DNA of 64,000 bases. Source: Paenibacillus glycinis. GTDB lineage: Bacteria > Bacillota > Bacilli > Paenibacillales > Paenibacillaceae. The stretch is taken from contig NZ_JAAAMV010000001.1 of assembly GCF_009909185.1 (NCBI RefSeq), positions 434,001-498,000 on the forward strand. The letters run 5' to 3'. This document shows, in pieces, positions 45,295-53,810 of the stretch (positions within the stretch are counted from its first letter, which is position 1; each line of letters opens with the position of its first letter). Made by a program: the position numbers and the translations under genes. The notes beneath the pieces were generated by a model that saw only the letters and a list, made by a program, of their open reading frames with translations, was not told where the DNA came from and made no database searches.

Positions 45295-46297
45295 GCCCTC
45301 CGCCTCCTTTCGACGCTGTCGGCTCGCGGGCCGCCGGCGCCCGGAATGCCCCCGATACCGGGAAGACCCGCGCGGTCAGCCCGCCTCCGCCGCGCTGCAG
45401 CTGCGCGCAGAGCCGGAAGGCGCCGGCCTCCAGCAGCTTCCCGAGAACGGGACGGGCACGGGCGTCTTCGAGATCCAGCGCATGGGCCGTCGCGATGACC
45501 GCGACCCCGGCATGGCTGGCATCGAGGATGGCCGCGGCATCCTCGTCGCGGCCGATCTCGTCCACGATGAGGATGTCCGGCGACAGGGAGCGAAGCATCA
45601 TCATCATGCCTTCCGCCTTGGGACAAGCGTCCAGCACGTCGGTGCGGGGACCGACGTCGAAGGTCGGCACGCCCCTGACGCACGCCGCGATTTCCGAGCG
45701 CTCGTCGATGATCCCGACTTTCCTGCCGGGCCAGCCGTTCGCCGACGGATGACCCCAATCTCCGCTGCTCGCCGCCCGCGCCAGATCCCGCACGAATGTC
45801 GTTTTCCCTTGCTGCGGCGGGGCGACGACGAGCGTGGACAGCAGCGTCTGCCGCTTATGGTCCAGCAGCTTGGGCAGCAGGCCGGCCGCCGCGCCGACCA
45901 CTTCCCGCGCGATCCGCACGTTGAATGCCGCAATATCGCGGATGCCGCGGACGCTGCCGCCTTCGAGCACGGTTCGGCCGGCCAGTCCGATCCGATGGCC
46001 GCCGGCGACGGTGATGTACCCGCGCCGCAGTTCTTCCTCCATGGCGTACAAGGAATGGTTCGTGACCCGCTCCAGCAGCTTGCGGCAAACCTCCGCGGAC
46101 GGCTTGTACGCTCCTTCCGGATGCGCTAGCGGCTGACCGGTCCGCGACAGAAACCAGAATCCCCGCGACGTGCCGATTTCCAGCGGCCGGTTCTCGCGGA
46201 TGCGGATCTCTTCTACCTCTTCTTTCAATGATTCCGGTAATCGGCTCACCACTTCGGCAAGCTCGGCAGGCAGTAAATGCTGCACTCCTTTAAGCAT
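45287..46297 (-). CDS. spoIIIAA: Stage III sporulation protein AA, ATPase
   Basis: The 336-residue secretion-type ATPase has Walker A APPQQGKTTFVRDLAR and Walker B DILIVDEIGRDEDA. It powers the SpoIIIA-SpoIIQ complex supporting the engulfed forespore. It is the first gene of the eight-gene operon, behind a near-perfect sigma-E promoter. Its C-terminus overlaps spoIIIAB. Confidence 0.95.
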   Translation of the reverse strand: MLKGVQHLLPAELAEVVSRLPESLKEEVEEIRIRENRPLEIGTSRGFWFLSRTGQPLAHPEGAYKPSAEVCRKLLERVTNHSLYAMEEELRRGYITVAGGHRIGLAGRTVLEGGSVRGIRDIAAFNVRIAREVVGAAAGLLPKLLDHKRQTLLSTLVVAPPQQGKTTFVRDLARAASSGDWGHPSANGWPGRKVGIIDERSEIAACVRGVPTFDVGPRTDVLDACPKAEGMMMMLRSLSPDILIVDEIGRDEDAAAILDASHAGVAVIATAHALDLEDARARPVLGKLLEAGAFRLCAQLQRGGGGLTARVFPVSGAFRAPAAREPTASKGGGGHG

Positions 46298-46385
46298 CCG
46301 GCATTCCCTCCCGGCTTTCGATCTTGGCTGCCTTGCGGCTTTCCTGCTAGATTGCTAGAGTGATGGACTGTCCATCTTTGTTCCC

Positions 46386-46414
46386 ATTGTATGCGGACAA
46401 GCCGCCGCATATGC
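46386..46414 (-). promoter_or_regulatory. Sigma-E promoter of spoIIIA
   Basis: On the minus strand GCATATG, exactly 14 bases, then CATACAAT. The -10 is a perfect sigma-E consensus and the -35 fits kmATAtt. It stands 89 bases upstream of spoIIIAA, between the yqhV stop and the operon. B. subtilis spoIIIA is a sigma-E operon. Confidence 0.85.
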
Positions 46415-46419
46415 CTAAT

Positions 46420-46686
46420 CTACTTTTTGAGCGCCCCTATCAAAATGCACGCCACGCCGCCGACGATCCAGAGCATTTTGCCGAACGACAGTTTATCCGA
46501 CAGACCGACAAGCCCGATCGTCGTCGTCGAAATCAGCACGAGCGGCCCCACCAGCGCCAGCGAAGAGTTCACCACGAGCGCCTTGTCGATCTGATTCAGA
46601 CGCAGCATGAGGAGCGCCGCCATGATTTCGAGCGTCCCGGAGAACATGCGAATCGTCGCCATGCTGAGTACGATTTTGTTAAGCAT
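46420..46686 (-). CDS. yqhV: DUF2619 (YqhV-like) small membrane protein
   Basis: The 88-residue protein has about three membrane helices (LEIMAALLMLRL, LALVGPLVLISTTTIGLVG, MLWIVGGVACILIGAL). DUF2619/YqhV lies next to spoIIIAA in Bacillus, as here; function unknown. The start follows TCGGAAAAGAGGGATTGGC. Its stop is 6 bases before the spoIIIA -35. Confidence 0.8.
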   Translation of the reverse strand: MLNKIVLSMATIRMFSGTLEIMAALLMLRLNQIDKALVVNSSLALVGPLVLISTTTIGLVGLSDKLSFGKMLWIVGGVACILIGALKK

Positions 46687-46984
46687 GCCAATCCCTCTTT
46701 TCCGATTTGATGCTGAACCGACGCGGCTGCCATAGCAATTCCGCTCTAGTACAATCTATGCGGGCCTGTCTCTCTTTCATTCGTATAAAATGGGCGCCTG
46801 CCGGACACCCTTCGCACCGTCTCTGGGCGCACTGCATATATTGCTCGGGTGGCAAGAAGAAAGGGCTGGCGCCTTCCTTGCAAAAGGCGGAGCGAGCTTC
46901 TTCCCTCATGAATCTCGGGCAAAGCAGCCGAACTTGTCCGCTTGCCGGGAACTCAAGGATACGAATGGATAGCGAGGAGATCGA
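46687..46984. other. Intergenic gap between yqhV and comA
   Basis: This 298-base divergent gap should hold the promoters of yqhV and comA. GTATAAAAT near 46785 could be a -10 but has no good -35. I saw no riboswitch, small gene or clear sporulation promoter for comA. Confidence 0.4.
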
Positions 46985-47830
46985 ATGAAATCAATTTCTC
47001 AGGCGGCTTGGCCTGCCGCATTGCAGGATCCGAGCGGCCAACGCGAAACGCCGGGCGGACCGGAAGCGCAGCGAAAAACCGGCCGCGGGCAAACGATGGT
47101 CATCGACAAAGGACTGGGACGACATGCGTTCGCCGATCTGATGGAAACGGCAGCCGGTTATATCGATTGCGTTAAATTCGGTTTCGGAACGGCGCCGCTC
47201 TATCCAACGGACCTGCTGCTTGCCAAAATCGAGCTGGCCAAACGCTGCGGGCTGACCGTCATGCCCGGGGGAACGCTGCTCGAAACGGCGGTCCAACAGA
47301 ACGTCGTGCCCGTGTTTTTCAGCACGGTGTGCCGACTCGGCTTTAACGGAATCGAAGTCTCCGACGGCACGATCGAGCTCGATCGAAAGCTTCGCACCGA
47401 GCTCATTCAGGAAGGCATCCGCAATGGCCTGAAGGTCGTCACGGAGTACGGGAAAAAGCTGACGGGCTCGCTCGTCGACGCCAACGAACTGCTGCTCACG
47501 GCGGAAGTGGATTGGTGGGCCGGGGCGGACATGGTGACGATCGAAGCCAGGGAATCCGGCGTCGGGGTCGGCCTGTTCGACCGCAACGGCGATTGCGCGC
47601 AAAGCGTGCTTGAATCCGTCAGCGCCACGCTCGGCGATATCAGCCGAATCATGTGGGAGACGCCGCTGAAGCAGCAGCAGGTGCTGCTGCTGAAGACGTT
47701 CGGCGCCGACGCGAATCTCGGCAACATTCAGCCATCGGAGGTCCTCTCCCTGGAGACGATGAGGCGCGGCCTGCGTTCGGATACGTTTCATTTCGGAGAG
47801 CGGGTCGAACCGTTCGTGTATATGATTTAA
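46985..47830 (+). CDS. comA: Phosphosulfolactate synthase ComA (YitD-like)
   Basis: The 281-residue protein resembles ComA/YitD: YIDCVKFGFGTAPLYPTDLL, VMPGGTLLE, GFNGIEVSDGTIELD and VTEYGKK. It adds sulfite to phosphoenolpyruvate to give 2-phospho-3-sulfolactate, the first step towards coenzyme M in archaea and sulfolactate in Bacillus spores. GAGGAGATCGA precedes the ATG. A poorly conserved N-terminus of about 36 residues comes before the domain. comB follows after a gap holding a structured repeat. Confidence 0.88.
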   Translation: MKSISQAAWPAALQDPSGQRETPGGPEAQRKTGRGQTMVIDKGLGRHAFADLMETAAGYIDCVKFGFGTAPLYPTDLLLAKIELAKRCGLTVMPGGTLLETAVQQNVVPVFFSTVCRLGFNGIEVSDGTIELDRKLRTELIQEGIRNGLKVVTEYGKKLTGSLVDANELLLTAEVDWWAGADMVTIEARESGVGVGLFDRNGDCAQSVLESVSATLGDISRIMWETPLKQQQVLLLKTFGADANLGNIQPSEVLSLETMRRGLRSDTFHFGERVEPFVYMI

Positions 47831-47856
47831 AGGCTTATACAAGAAGATCGACCTGC

Positions 47857-47974
47857 GGTCGGGATGGGTCTCCAATCGCTGTTGTAGTCGGATTTATTTG
47901 AATTGAAAATTATCAAATGGTATAAATCCGACTACAAAGGCGAACGCTGACGCTTTTCCGACTCCACCCCGACT
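47857..47974 (+). repeat. Structured dispersed repeat, copy A
   Basis: Outer arms 47857-47867 and 47964-47974 pair (9 Watson-Crick plus one G-T of 11). The inner stem 47882-47897/47922-47937 is a perfect 16-bp hairpin starting TTGTAGTCGGA, continued by TCGC/GCGA across a 2-base internal loop. A related copy lies at 56934-57100. It lies 27 bases after the comA stop and upstream of comB. Confidence 0.85.
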
Positions 47975-48041
47975 CTCCGGTCATAGTCTTACAAACCCTT
48001 TAAATCTGTGTAATAGCAATAAGGAAGGAAGCGTTAGAAGG

Positions 48042-48746
48042 ATGCAAATCGAAGTTATCTCCAGCGTCAACGAGGCGCAGGCCGACCGGTTCGCGCACCG
48101 GACGGTCATCGTCATCGACGTGCTCCGCGCCACGAGCACGATCGTCGCCGCGCTCGAAGCGGGAGCCGCCGGTATCATGCCCGTCGAGACCGTGTTGGAA
48201 GCGCGGGCGCTGCAGTGCAGCGGCCATCTGTTGGCGGGCGAGCGGTTTTGCCGCAAGATCCCCGGGTTCGACCTCGGCAATTCGCCGGAAGAATTCACGG
48301 CGGACCTCGTGCGCGGCCAGCGCATCGTGCTGACGACCACGAACGGAACCCGGGCGCTGCACAAGGCGATGCGCGCCGATTACGTGCTGGCCGGCTGCCT
48401 GAACAACGCCGCCGCCTGCGCGCAGTCCGCTGCCGAGCTGCGCCGGGACATCGTGCTGCTCTGCGCGGGCAGCCACAATGAATTCGCGCTGGAAGACGGT
48501 CTGTGCGCCGGCCTGATCATCGGCGAGCTACAGGGAATCAGTCCCTCCGCGGTCGAGATGAACGATCTCGGCGCCGCGATGCTCGGCTTGTTCAAAAGCA
48601 GCGACGGCAAGCTGCGCGAGCTGCTGCTCGGCAGTACGACCGGCCGCAGGCTGATGAAGAACGGCAGCGTACGGGACGTGGATCACTGCTGCCGGGTCAG
48701 CGTCAGTTCCATCGTGCCGCGGCTGCAGGGCGACATGCTCGCCTGA
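48042..48746 (+). CDS. comB: 2-phosphosulfolactate phosphatase ComB (YitC-like)
   Basis: The 234-residue protein has VIVIDVLRATSTIVAALEAGA, GERFCRKIPGFDLGNSPEE and TTTNGTRAL, as in ComB. It removes the phosphate from 2-phosphosulfolactate to give sulfolactate. AAGGAAGGAAGCGTTAGAAGG precedes the ATG (in parts). The two genes give sulfolactate, found in Bacillus spores; no dehydrogenase for coenzyme M is present here. Confidence 0.9.
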   Translation: MQIEVISSVNEAQADRFAHRTVIVIDVLRATSTIVAALEAGAAGIMPVETVLEARALQCSGHLLAGERFCRKIPGFDLGNSPEEFTADLVRGQRIVLTTTNGTRALHKAMRADYVLAGCLNNAAACAQSAAELRRDIVLLCAGSHNEFALEDGLCAGLIIGELQGISPSAVEMNDLGAAMLGLFKSSDGKLRELLLGSTTGRRLMKNGSVRDVDHCCRVSVSSIVPRLQGDMLA

Positions 48747-48843
48747 CGATAGACATAACGGGAAGGCTTGTTCCATACAATGGAGTATGGACGCTCCATC
48801 AACTGCATGGAGGCGGTGACAACGATTGAAGGGGTCAACAAGC

Positions 48844-49308
48844 ATGAGCGGGGAAGTCGTACTAGTCGTGCTGATCATTATCGGGTTAATCGGCCGCTCC
48901 CCGATTATTTCGACGGCAGCCTGCGTGTTATTGGTTGTGAAGCTGATTCATCTGGAGCGGTTTCTGCCGACCATCGAACGAAGAGGCTTGGAGCTCGGCC
49001 TGCTGTTCTTGACCTTCAGCGTGCTCGTCCCCTTCGCATCGGAAAAGATCAGCACCAAGGACATACTCGGCGTCGTCACCTCTTGGCCGGGCATATTGGC
49101 CTTGACGGGAGGCGCCATCGCCACCTTCGTCAACGGGAAAGGACTCGAGATGCTGAAACTCGATCCGCAGCTGATCGTCGGACTCGTGATCGGCTCGATC
49201 TTCGGGATCGTCTTTCTCCGGGGCATTCCGGTCGGCCCGCTGATGGCTGCCGGCATCACCGCGATTTTGTTCAAGCTGTTCAGCTTCATCGGCAGCCGGT
49301 TCTTTTAA
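48844..49308 (+). CDS. DUF441 family membrane protein
   Basis: The 154-residue protein has four or five membrane helices ([67 protein letters not shown]). The family (YtwI-like) has no known function. I chose ATG at 48844, with AAGGGG upstream; TTG at 48826 with GGAGG further upstream is possible. A strong terminator follows. Confidence 0.82.
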   Translation: MSGEVVLVVLIIIGLIGRSPIISTAACVLLVVKLIHLERFLPTIERRGLELGLLFLTFSVLVPFASEKISTKDILGVVTSWPGILALTGGAIATFVNGKGLEMLKLDPQLIVGLVIGSIFGIVFLRGIPVGPLMAAGITAILFKLFSFIGSRFF

Positions 49309-49339
49309 GGCTAAGGCGGCTTGACGTGGCGCAAGCACA

Positions 49340-49381
49340 AAGAAGCCTCCGTCCGCGACGAACGCGGGCCGGAGGCTTCTT
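49340..49381. terminator. Bidirectional terminator, DUF441 gene/aspartate kinase
   Basis: AAGAAGCCTCC/GGAGGCTTCTT arms (11 bp) enclose a GC-rich 20-base loop, with A- and T-rich flanks. It separates the convergent DUF441 and aspartate kinase genes. Confidence 0.88.
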
Positions 49382-49432
49382 TAATGCTTAAATTCTTCAT
49401 GCATATCTTGAACAACGAGGCCGGCGAAAGGA

Positions 49433-50686
49433 TTAACGCCGATCCTGCGGGCCGCCGACGAAGACTTGCTCCGCCGTATCCAATCCGTAAGCGCTGTGAA
49501 GCGCGCGTACGACATCCTGCGCGCGTTCCGCCGCAATGATCACGGACAAGCGAATCTCGGACGTGGTCACCATTTTGATGCTGATGCCGAGGTCGTAGAT
49601 CGCCTTGAACATTTTCGCGGCGACGCCGGGGTTGCTGACCATGCCCGCGCCCACGATGGAGACTTTCACGAGGTTCTCCTCCGAGGTGACTTCGCGGTAA
49701 GGCACTTCCTCGCGAATGCTTTCGACGACGCCGATCGCTTTTTCCTTGTCGGTCAACGAGATCGTAAAGGCAAAGTCGGCTTTGCCTTCCTGCGTGCCGC
49801 TTTGCACGATGATGTCGACGTCGATCCCGTTCGACGCGAGCGCGCCGAACACCTTGGCGAGCACGCCGGGGATGTCTTTCACACCCAGAATGCTGATGCG
49901 CGCCACGTTTTTGTCATAGGCAATGCCGCGAACGACCATTCCTTGTTCCATAACCGCTTCCTCCTTTACGCTCGTGCCTTCGTTTTGCGTAAAACTGGAA
50001 CGCACAACGAGCTTTACGTTATAGTTTTTGGCATATTCGACCGCGCGCGGATGAAGCACGGCCGCACCCAAATTCGCCAATTCGAGCATTTCGTCGTACG
50101 AAATCTCGTCGAGCTTCCGCGCGCACTTCACGATTCGGGGATCGGTGGAGTAGATGCCGTCCACGTCGGTATAAATTTCGCAGACGTCCGCATTGATCGC
50201 GGCCGCGAGCGCCACGGCCGTCGTATCGGAACCGCCGCGGCCGAGCGTCGTGATCTCGCCCTCATCCGTCGCGCCCTGGAAGCCGGCGACGATGACCGCA
50301 TGCCCGCTCTCGATCGCGTCGAAGATCCGCTTCGGCTGAATGTCGGTAATGCGGGCTTTGCCGTGCACGGACTCCGTCTCGATGCCTGCCTGCCAGCCGG
50401 TCAGCGACATCGCTTTATAGCCGAGCGCGTCGATCGTCATCGACAGCAGCGCGACCGATATTTGTTCGCCTACCGTCAGCAGCATATCCATCTCGCGTGC
50501 CGGCGGATTGGCGTTCAGAAGCTTGGATTGATCGATCAGATCGTCCGTCGTATCTCCCATGGCCGAAACGACGACAACGACGTCGTGACCAGCCTCTTTA
50601 TTATCGGCAATTCGCCTTGCAACCCGCTGCATCCGCTCTGTCGAGCCTACGGAGCTGCCGCCGAACTTCATTACTATCAACGACAC
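49433..50686 (-). CDS. lysC: Aspartate kinase
   Basis: The 417-residue enzyme has the kinase signature IVMKFGGSSVGS, GRGGSDTTAVALAAA and YTDVDGIYSTDPR, and two C-terminal ACT domains (ISILGVKDIPGVLAKVF and VSIVGAGMVSNPGVAAKMF). It phosphorylates aspartate for lysine, threonine and methionine synthesis. Size and ACT tandem match the lysine-regulated LysC type. No lysine riboswitch was recognised upstream. Confidence 0.92.
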   Translation of the reverse strand: MSLIVMKFGGSSVGSTERMQRVARRIADNKEAGHDVVVVVSAMGDTTDDLIDQSKLLNANPPAREMDMLLTVGEQISVALLSMTIDALGYKAMSLTGWQAGIETESVHGKARITDIQPKRIFDAIESGHAVIVAGFQGATDEGEITTLGRGGSDTTAVALAAAINADVCEIYTDVDGIYSTDPRIVKCARKLDEISYDEMLELANLGAAVLHPRAVEYAKNYNVKLVVRSSFTQNEGTSVKEEAVMEQGMVVRGIAYDKNVARISILGVKDIPGVLAKVFGALASNGIDVDIIVQSGTQEGKADFAFTISLTDKEKAIGVVESIREEVPYREVTSEENLVKVSIVGAGMVSNPGVAAKMFKAIYDLGISIKMVTTSEIRLSVIIAAERAQDVVRALHSAYGLDTAEQVFVGGPQDRR

Positions 50687-50786
50687 CGCTCATCCACTCC
50701 CACGAAAGTTCTAGTGTAAAAGTCATAGGTTGTAATGTTTCATCAAAACAAGATTATAGCATACCCGTGCTGTTTTGAATACGACA

Positions 50787-50819
50787 AAAACCGCCTAGCC
50801 TTGGCGGCCAAGCGGTTTT
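50787..50819 (-). terminator. Terminator of efp
   Basis: AAAACCGC/GCGGTTTT arms with a T-run (GGTTTTTGTCG) on the minus strand, 27 bases after the efp stop. Confidence 0.85.
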
Positions 50820-50845
50820 CGGGCGTTGCCCGCGAGCTGTAGGGG

Positions 50846-51403
50846 CTACGCGCGGGAGATATAATGTCCGTCGCGCGTATCGATCAGCAGAACGTCGCCT
50901 TCGTTGATGAAGAGCGGCACTTGTACGTTCAGCCCGGTTTCGAGCGTCGCGTTCTTCGTTGCGCCTTGCGCCGTGTTTCCTTTGACGCCCGGCTCGGTTT
51001 CCGTGACTTTCAGATCGACGCTGTTCGGCAGCTGGATGCCGAGGATTTCGCTGTTGTAGCTGGAAATGTTCACGGTCATGTTTTCTTTCAGGAAGTTGAT
51101 CTCCCACTCCAGTTGATCTTTGTCGAGCGTGAACTGGTCGTAGGTTTCGTTATCCATGAAGGAGTACTCCGAACCGGAGTTGTACAGATATTGAACGGCA
51201 CGGTTCTCGATGTTCGCTTTGCCGATGTTTTCGCCGGCGCGGAACGTTCTTTCGACCGTGTTGCCGTTGCGGAGGTTCTTCAGCTTGGAACGCACGAATG
51301 CCGCGCCTTTGCCCGGTTTAACGTGCTGAAAATCGATTACGGTAAAAATATCGCCGTCCACTTCGACGGTTACGCCTGTTTTAAAATCATTTACTGAAAT
51401 CAC
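50846..51403 (-). CDS. efp: Translation elongation factor P
   Basis: The 185-residue three-domain protein has the modifiable Lys loop [20 protein letters not shown] (split) near residue 32 and the C-terminal EFP signature region ([21 protein letters not shown]). It relieves ribosome stalling at polyproline. It lies downstream of the Xaa-Pro peptidase and aroQ, in Bacillus order (yqhS-yqhT-efp). Confidence 0.97.
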   Translation of the reverse strand: MISVNDFKTGVTVEVDGDIFTVIDFQHVKPGKGAAFVRSKLKNLRNGNTVERTFRAGENIGKANIENRAVQYLYNSGSEYSFMDNETYDQFTLDKDQLEWEINFLKENMTVNISSYNSEILGIQLPNSVDLKVTETEPGVKGNTAQGATKNATLETGLNVQVPLFINEGDVLLIDTRDGHYISRA

Positions 51404-51476
51404 TGCAGATTCCTCCTAGAATTGGTTGCCAATCGCTCGTTCGCGGCCGGCAGGTCAGATTTGATTTAAGTTTAAC

Positions 51477-52553
51477 TCATTCCAAAATAAACAAGGTTTT
51501 CGGAGATGAGGTTAACAATGAAATTCCGTCGGCGGTGATGACGATGTCGTCCTCGATGCGGACGCCGCCGAAGCCCGGCAGGTAAATCCCCGGTTCGACC
51601 GTCACGGTCATGCCGGGTTCGAGCACGGTCGTGCCCGCTTTCGAAACCCGCGGCGCCTCGTGAATTTCCATGCCGAGGCCATGCCCCGTGCCATGGCCGA
51701 ATTTGTCGCCGTAGCCGTATCGCGTGATGATGTCGCGCGCGATCGCGTCGGCTTCCTTGCCCGTCATGCCGGGCTTGATGCCCGCCAGCGTCGCAAGCTG
51801 GGCTTCCAGGACGATGTCGTAGATTTCGCGGTGGCGGTCCGTCGGCTTGCCGACGACGACCGTTCGCGTAATGTCCGAGCAATAGCCGTTGTAGTACGCG
51901 CCGAAATCAAGCTTCACGAATTCGTTCAAGCCGATGACGCGGTCGCTCGCGACGCCGTGCGGCAGCGCGGAACGCTCGCCCGACGCGACGATCGTGTCGA
52001 ACGACGTCGAGGTTGCGCCTTTGCGCCGCATGAACGTTTCCATCTCGAGCGCCACGTCGCTCTCGCGCAGGCCCGGTTTAATAAAGGAAAGCATATACTC
52101 GAACGTCTCGTCCGCCAACCGGCAAGCGTCCCGCATGATCGCAAGCTCGGACTCGTCCTTGTACATCCGCAGTGCTTCGATCACGCCCGATACCGGCACA
52201 AGCTCGATCGCGCCGTCCAATTCCTCGCGCCAAGCGGCGTACTCGCTGAACACGACGGTGTCTTGCTCGAAGGCCAACTTCTTGACGCCCGCCGATACGG
52301 CAAGCTCCTTCACGGTTTCGATCCATTTGGGCGCGTGCTCCACGACGGTGAAGTCGACCGCCTGTTGAGGCGCCTGCGTCATATACCGGAAGTCGGTCAA
52401 CAGCCAGCTGTCGCTCTGCGAAATCAGCAAGACGCCGGAAGAACCGGTAAATCCGCTTATGTATCTGCGGTTCACGGCGTTCGTGACGAGAATCGCGTCC
52501 GCGCCGAGATGCCCCAGTTTCTCTCTCAAGCCCGCTATGCGTGCCGTCGTCAT
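51477..52553 (-). CDS. M24 family Xaa-Pro peptidase (YqhT-like)
   Basis: The 358-residue creatinase-fold protein has the five metal ligands in VKLDFGAYYNGYCSDITRT, HGTGHGLGMEIHEAP, MTVTVEPGIYLPG and GVRIEDDIVIT. It cleaves X-Pro bonds in peptides. It lies 4 bases after aroQ and 73 before efp, matching Bacillus yqhT. Confidence 0.92.
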   Translation of the reverse strand: MTTARIAGLREKLGHLGADAILVTNAVNRRYISGFTGSSGVLLISQSDSWLLTDFRYMTQAPQQAVDFTVVEHAPKWIETVKELAVSAGVKKLAFEQDTVVFSEYAAWREELDGAIELVPVSGVIEALRMYKDESELAIMRDACRLADETFEYMLSFIKPGLRESDVALEMETFMRRKGATSTSFDTIVASGERSALPHGVASDRVIGLNEFVKLDFGAYYNGYCSDITRTVVVGKPTDRHREIYDIVLEAQLATLAGIKPGMTGKEADAIARDIITRYGYGDKFGHGTGHGLGMEIHEAPRVSKAGTTVLEPGMTVTVEPGIYLPGFGGVRIEDDIVITADGISLLTSSPKTLFILE

Positions 52554-52557
52554 TCCA

Positions 52558-53010
52558 TCACCCTTTTTCCTTATCGTTGAGATGCTGTACGAGCGCGGTC
52601 AGTCCAAGCACGTAGCTCTGGACCCCGAATCCGGCGATTTGGCCAAGCGCCGCCGGCGCGATAACCGATACGTGGCGGAAAGCCTCGCGTTTATGGATGT
52701 TCGAGATATGCACTTCGACGACCGGCAAGCCTACGCTGCCGAACGCGTCGCGCAGCGCGTAGCTGTAATGCGTGAATGCGCCCGGATTGATGACGATGCC
52801 GTCTTCCGTCCCGTATGCCTCATGAATGCGGTCGATAAGCGCGCCTTCGTGGTTGGACTGGAAGAACGATACGCGAATGCCTAATTCGTCCGCCTTCCGC
52901 TGCACCAGCGCTTCGATGGCCGGCAGCGACATCGAGCCGTAAACGCCTGGCTCGCGGATGCCGAGCATATTGAGATTCGGCCCGTTCAATACAAGAATCG
53001 AAGTCATTGA
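52558..53010 (-). CDS. aroQ: Type II 3-dehydroquinate dehydratase
   Basis: The 150-residue enzyme has [36 protein letters not shown] and [15 protein letters not shown], the AroQ signatures. It forms 3-dehydroshikimate in the shikimate pathway. GGGAGG lies before the ATG at 53010; the TTG 6 codons upstream is rejected. It heads the aroQ-yqhT-efp set. Confidence 0.96.
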   Translation of the reverse strand, partial: SMTSILVLNGPNLNMLGIREPGVYGSMSLPAIEALVQRKADELGIRVSFFQSNHEGALIDRIHEAYGTEDGIVINPGAFTHYSYALRDAFGSVGLPVVEVHISNIHKREAFRHVSVIAPAALGQIAGFGVQSYVLGLTALVQHLNDKEKG

Positions 53011-53091
53011 GAAGCCCTCCCGGCGCATAGATCATTAGCCATTCTACCACAAAGACCTATGCTTTGAGAAGTGCCGGGGCGGCCGGCCCTT

Positions 53092-53616
53092 CTAGTGCGC
53101 GCCCGCCGGTTCGCGGGATGCTTCGTCCGTATATTCGAAGGCGATCGTGTAGCCGATAAACAGGCCCCAGACGAGGAACAACGCGCATTCCGTGAAGATC
53201 GTATCGTAGCCGATTTTGGTGATCGGCTGGAACAATCCCAGCGCCGGACCCGCCAGCGGGAACAGCACCGCCCACCAAAACAAGCCGTAAAACAACCCCG
53301 GCCATGGCCCGGCGATCCGGCCGAGCAGCAGCTTGTACAGCAGCGCGGCCAGAATCGAAAAGACGATAAAAAAGCCGATGCCGAGCAGATGTCCCCAGCT
53401 CGTCTTCAGGAACGACTGCCGGAAGAACGGATCCGCCAGGAATCCCGGAAGCACTTTCGTGAAATGAATGATGTACAGCAGCCAGCGCACGAGTCCCCAT
53501 ATCAAGCCGGCAAAAAAGCCCAGCTGCAGGCAGTAAAAGAAAGGGTTCGTATTGGTCGTTCCGTTGTACTCGGTTCGATTTGCTTGCTGTTTCCGGTCCT
53601 TCGGCGAGTTGCGCAT
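53092..53616 (-). CDS. yqhR: YqhR-like membrane protein
   Basis: The protein (about 174 residues) has four or five membrane helices (CLQLGFFAGLIWGLVRWLLYI, GHLLGIGFFIVFSILAALLY, GLFYGLFWWAVLFPLAGPAL). It is similar to YqhR, next to aroQ (yqhS) in Bacillus; function unknown. GGAGGA lies 6 bases before the ATG at 53616; an ATG two codons earlier overlaps this site. Confidence 0.8.
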   Translation of the reverse strand: MRNSPKDRKQQANRTEYNGTTNTNPFFYCLQLGFFAGLIWGLVRWLLYIIHFTKVLPGFLADPFFRQSFLKTSWGHLLGIGFFIVFSILAALLYKLLLGRIAGPWPGLFYGLFWWAVLFPLAGPALGLFQPITKIGYDTIFTECALFLVWGLFIGYTIAFEYTDEASREPAGAH

Positions 53617-53810
53617 CGACATTCCTCCGTTGATCAAACATCAGTTTAGGGAGCCTGCATTTAGTATGCGCAGCGGAACGGTCTCCAAATCCATCCGGGC
53701 GCGCCCGGTAAAGGATCCCGCTCGCAATGTCGCGTAGAATCAAGTACAATGAGAGAGAAATCTGTTTTTACTAGAGAACCTACGTCAACCTAAAGGATGG
53801 TGATTCGCCC

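Noticed and set aside
50687..50800. Lysine riboswitch upstream of aspartate kinase
   Set aside because: The upstream gap is short and AT-rich, with no recognisable L-box core.
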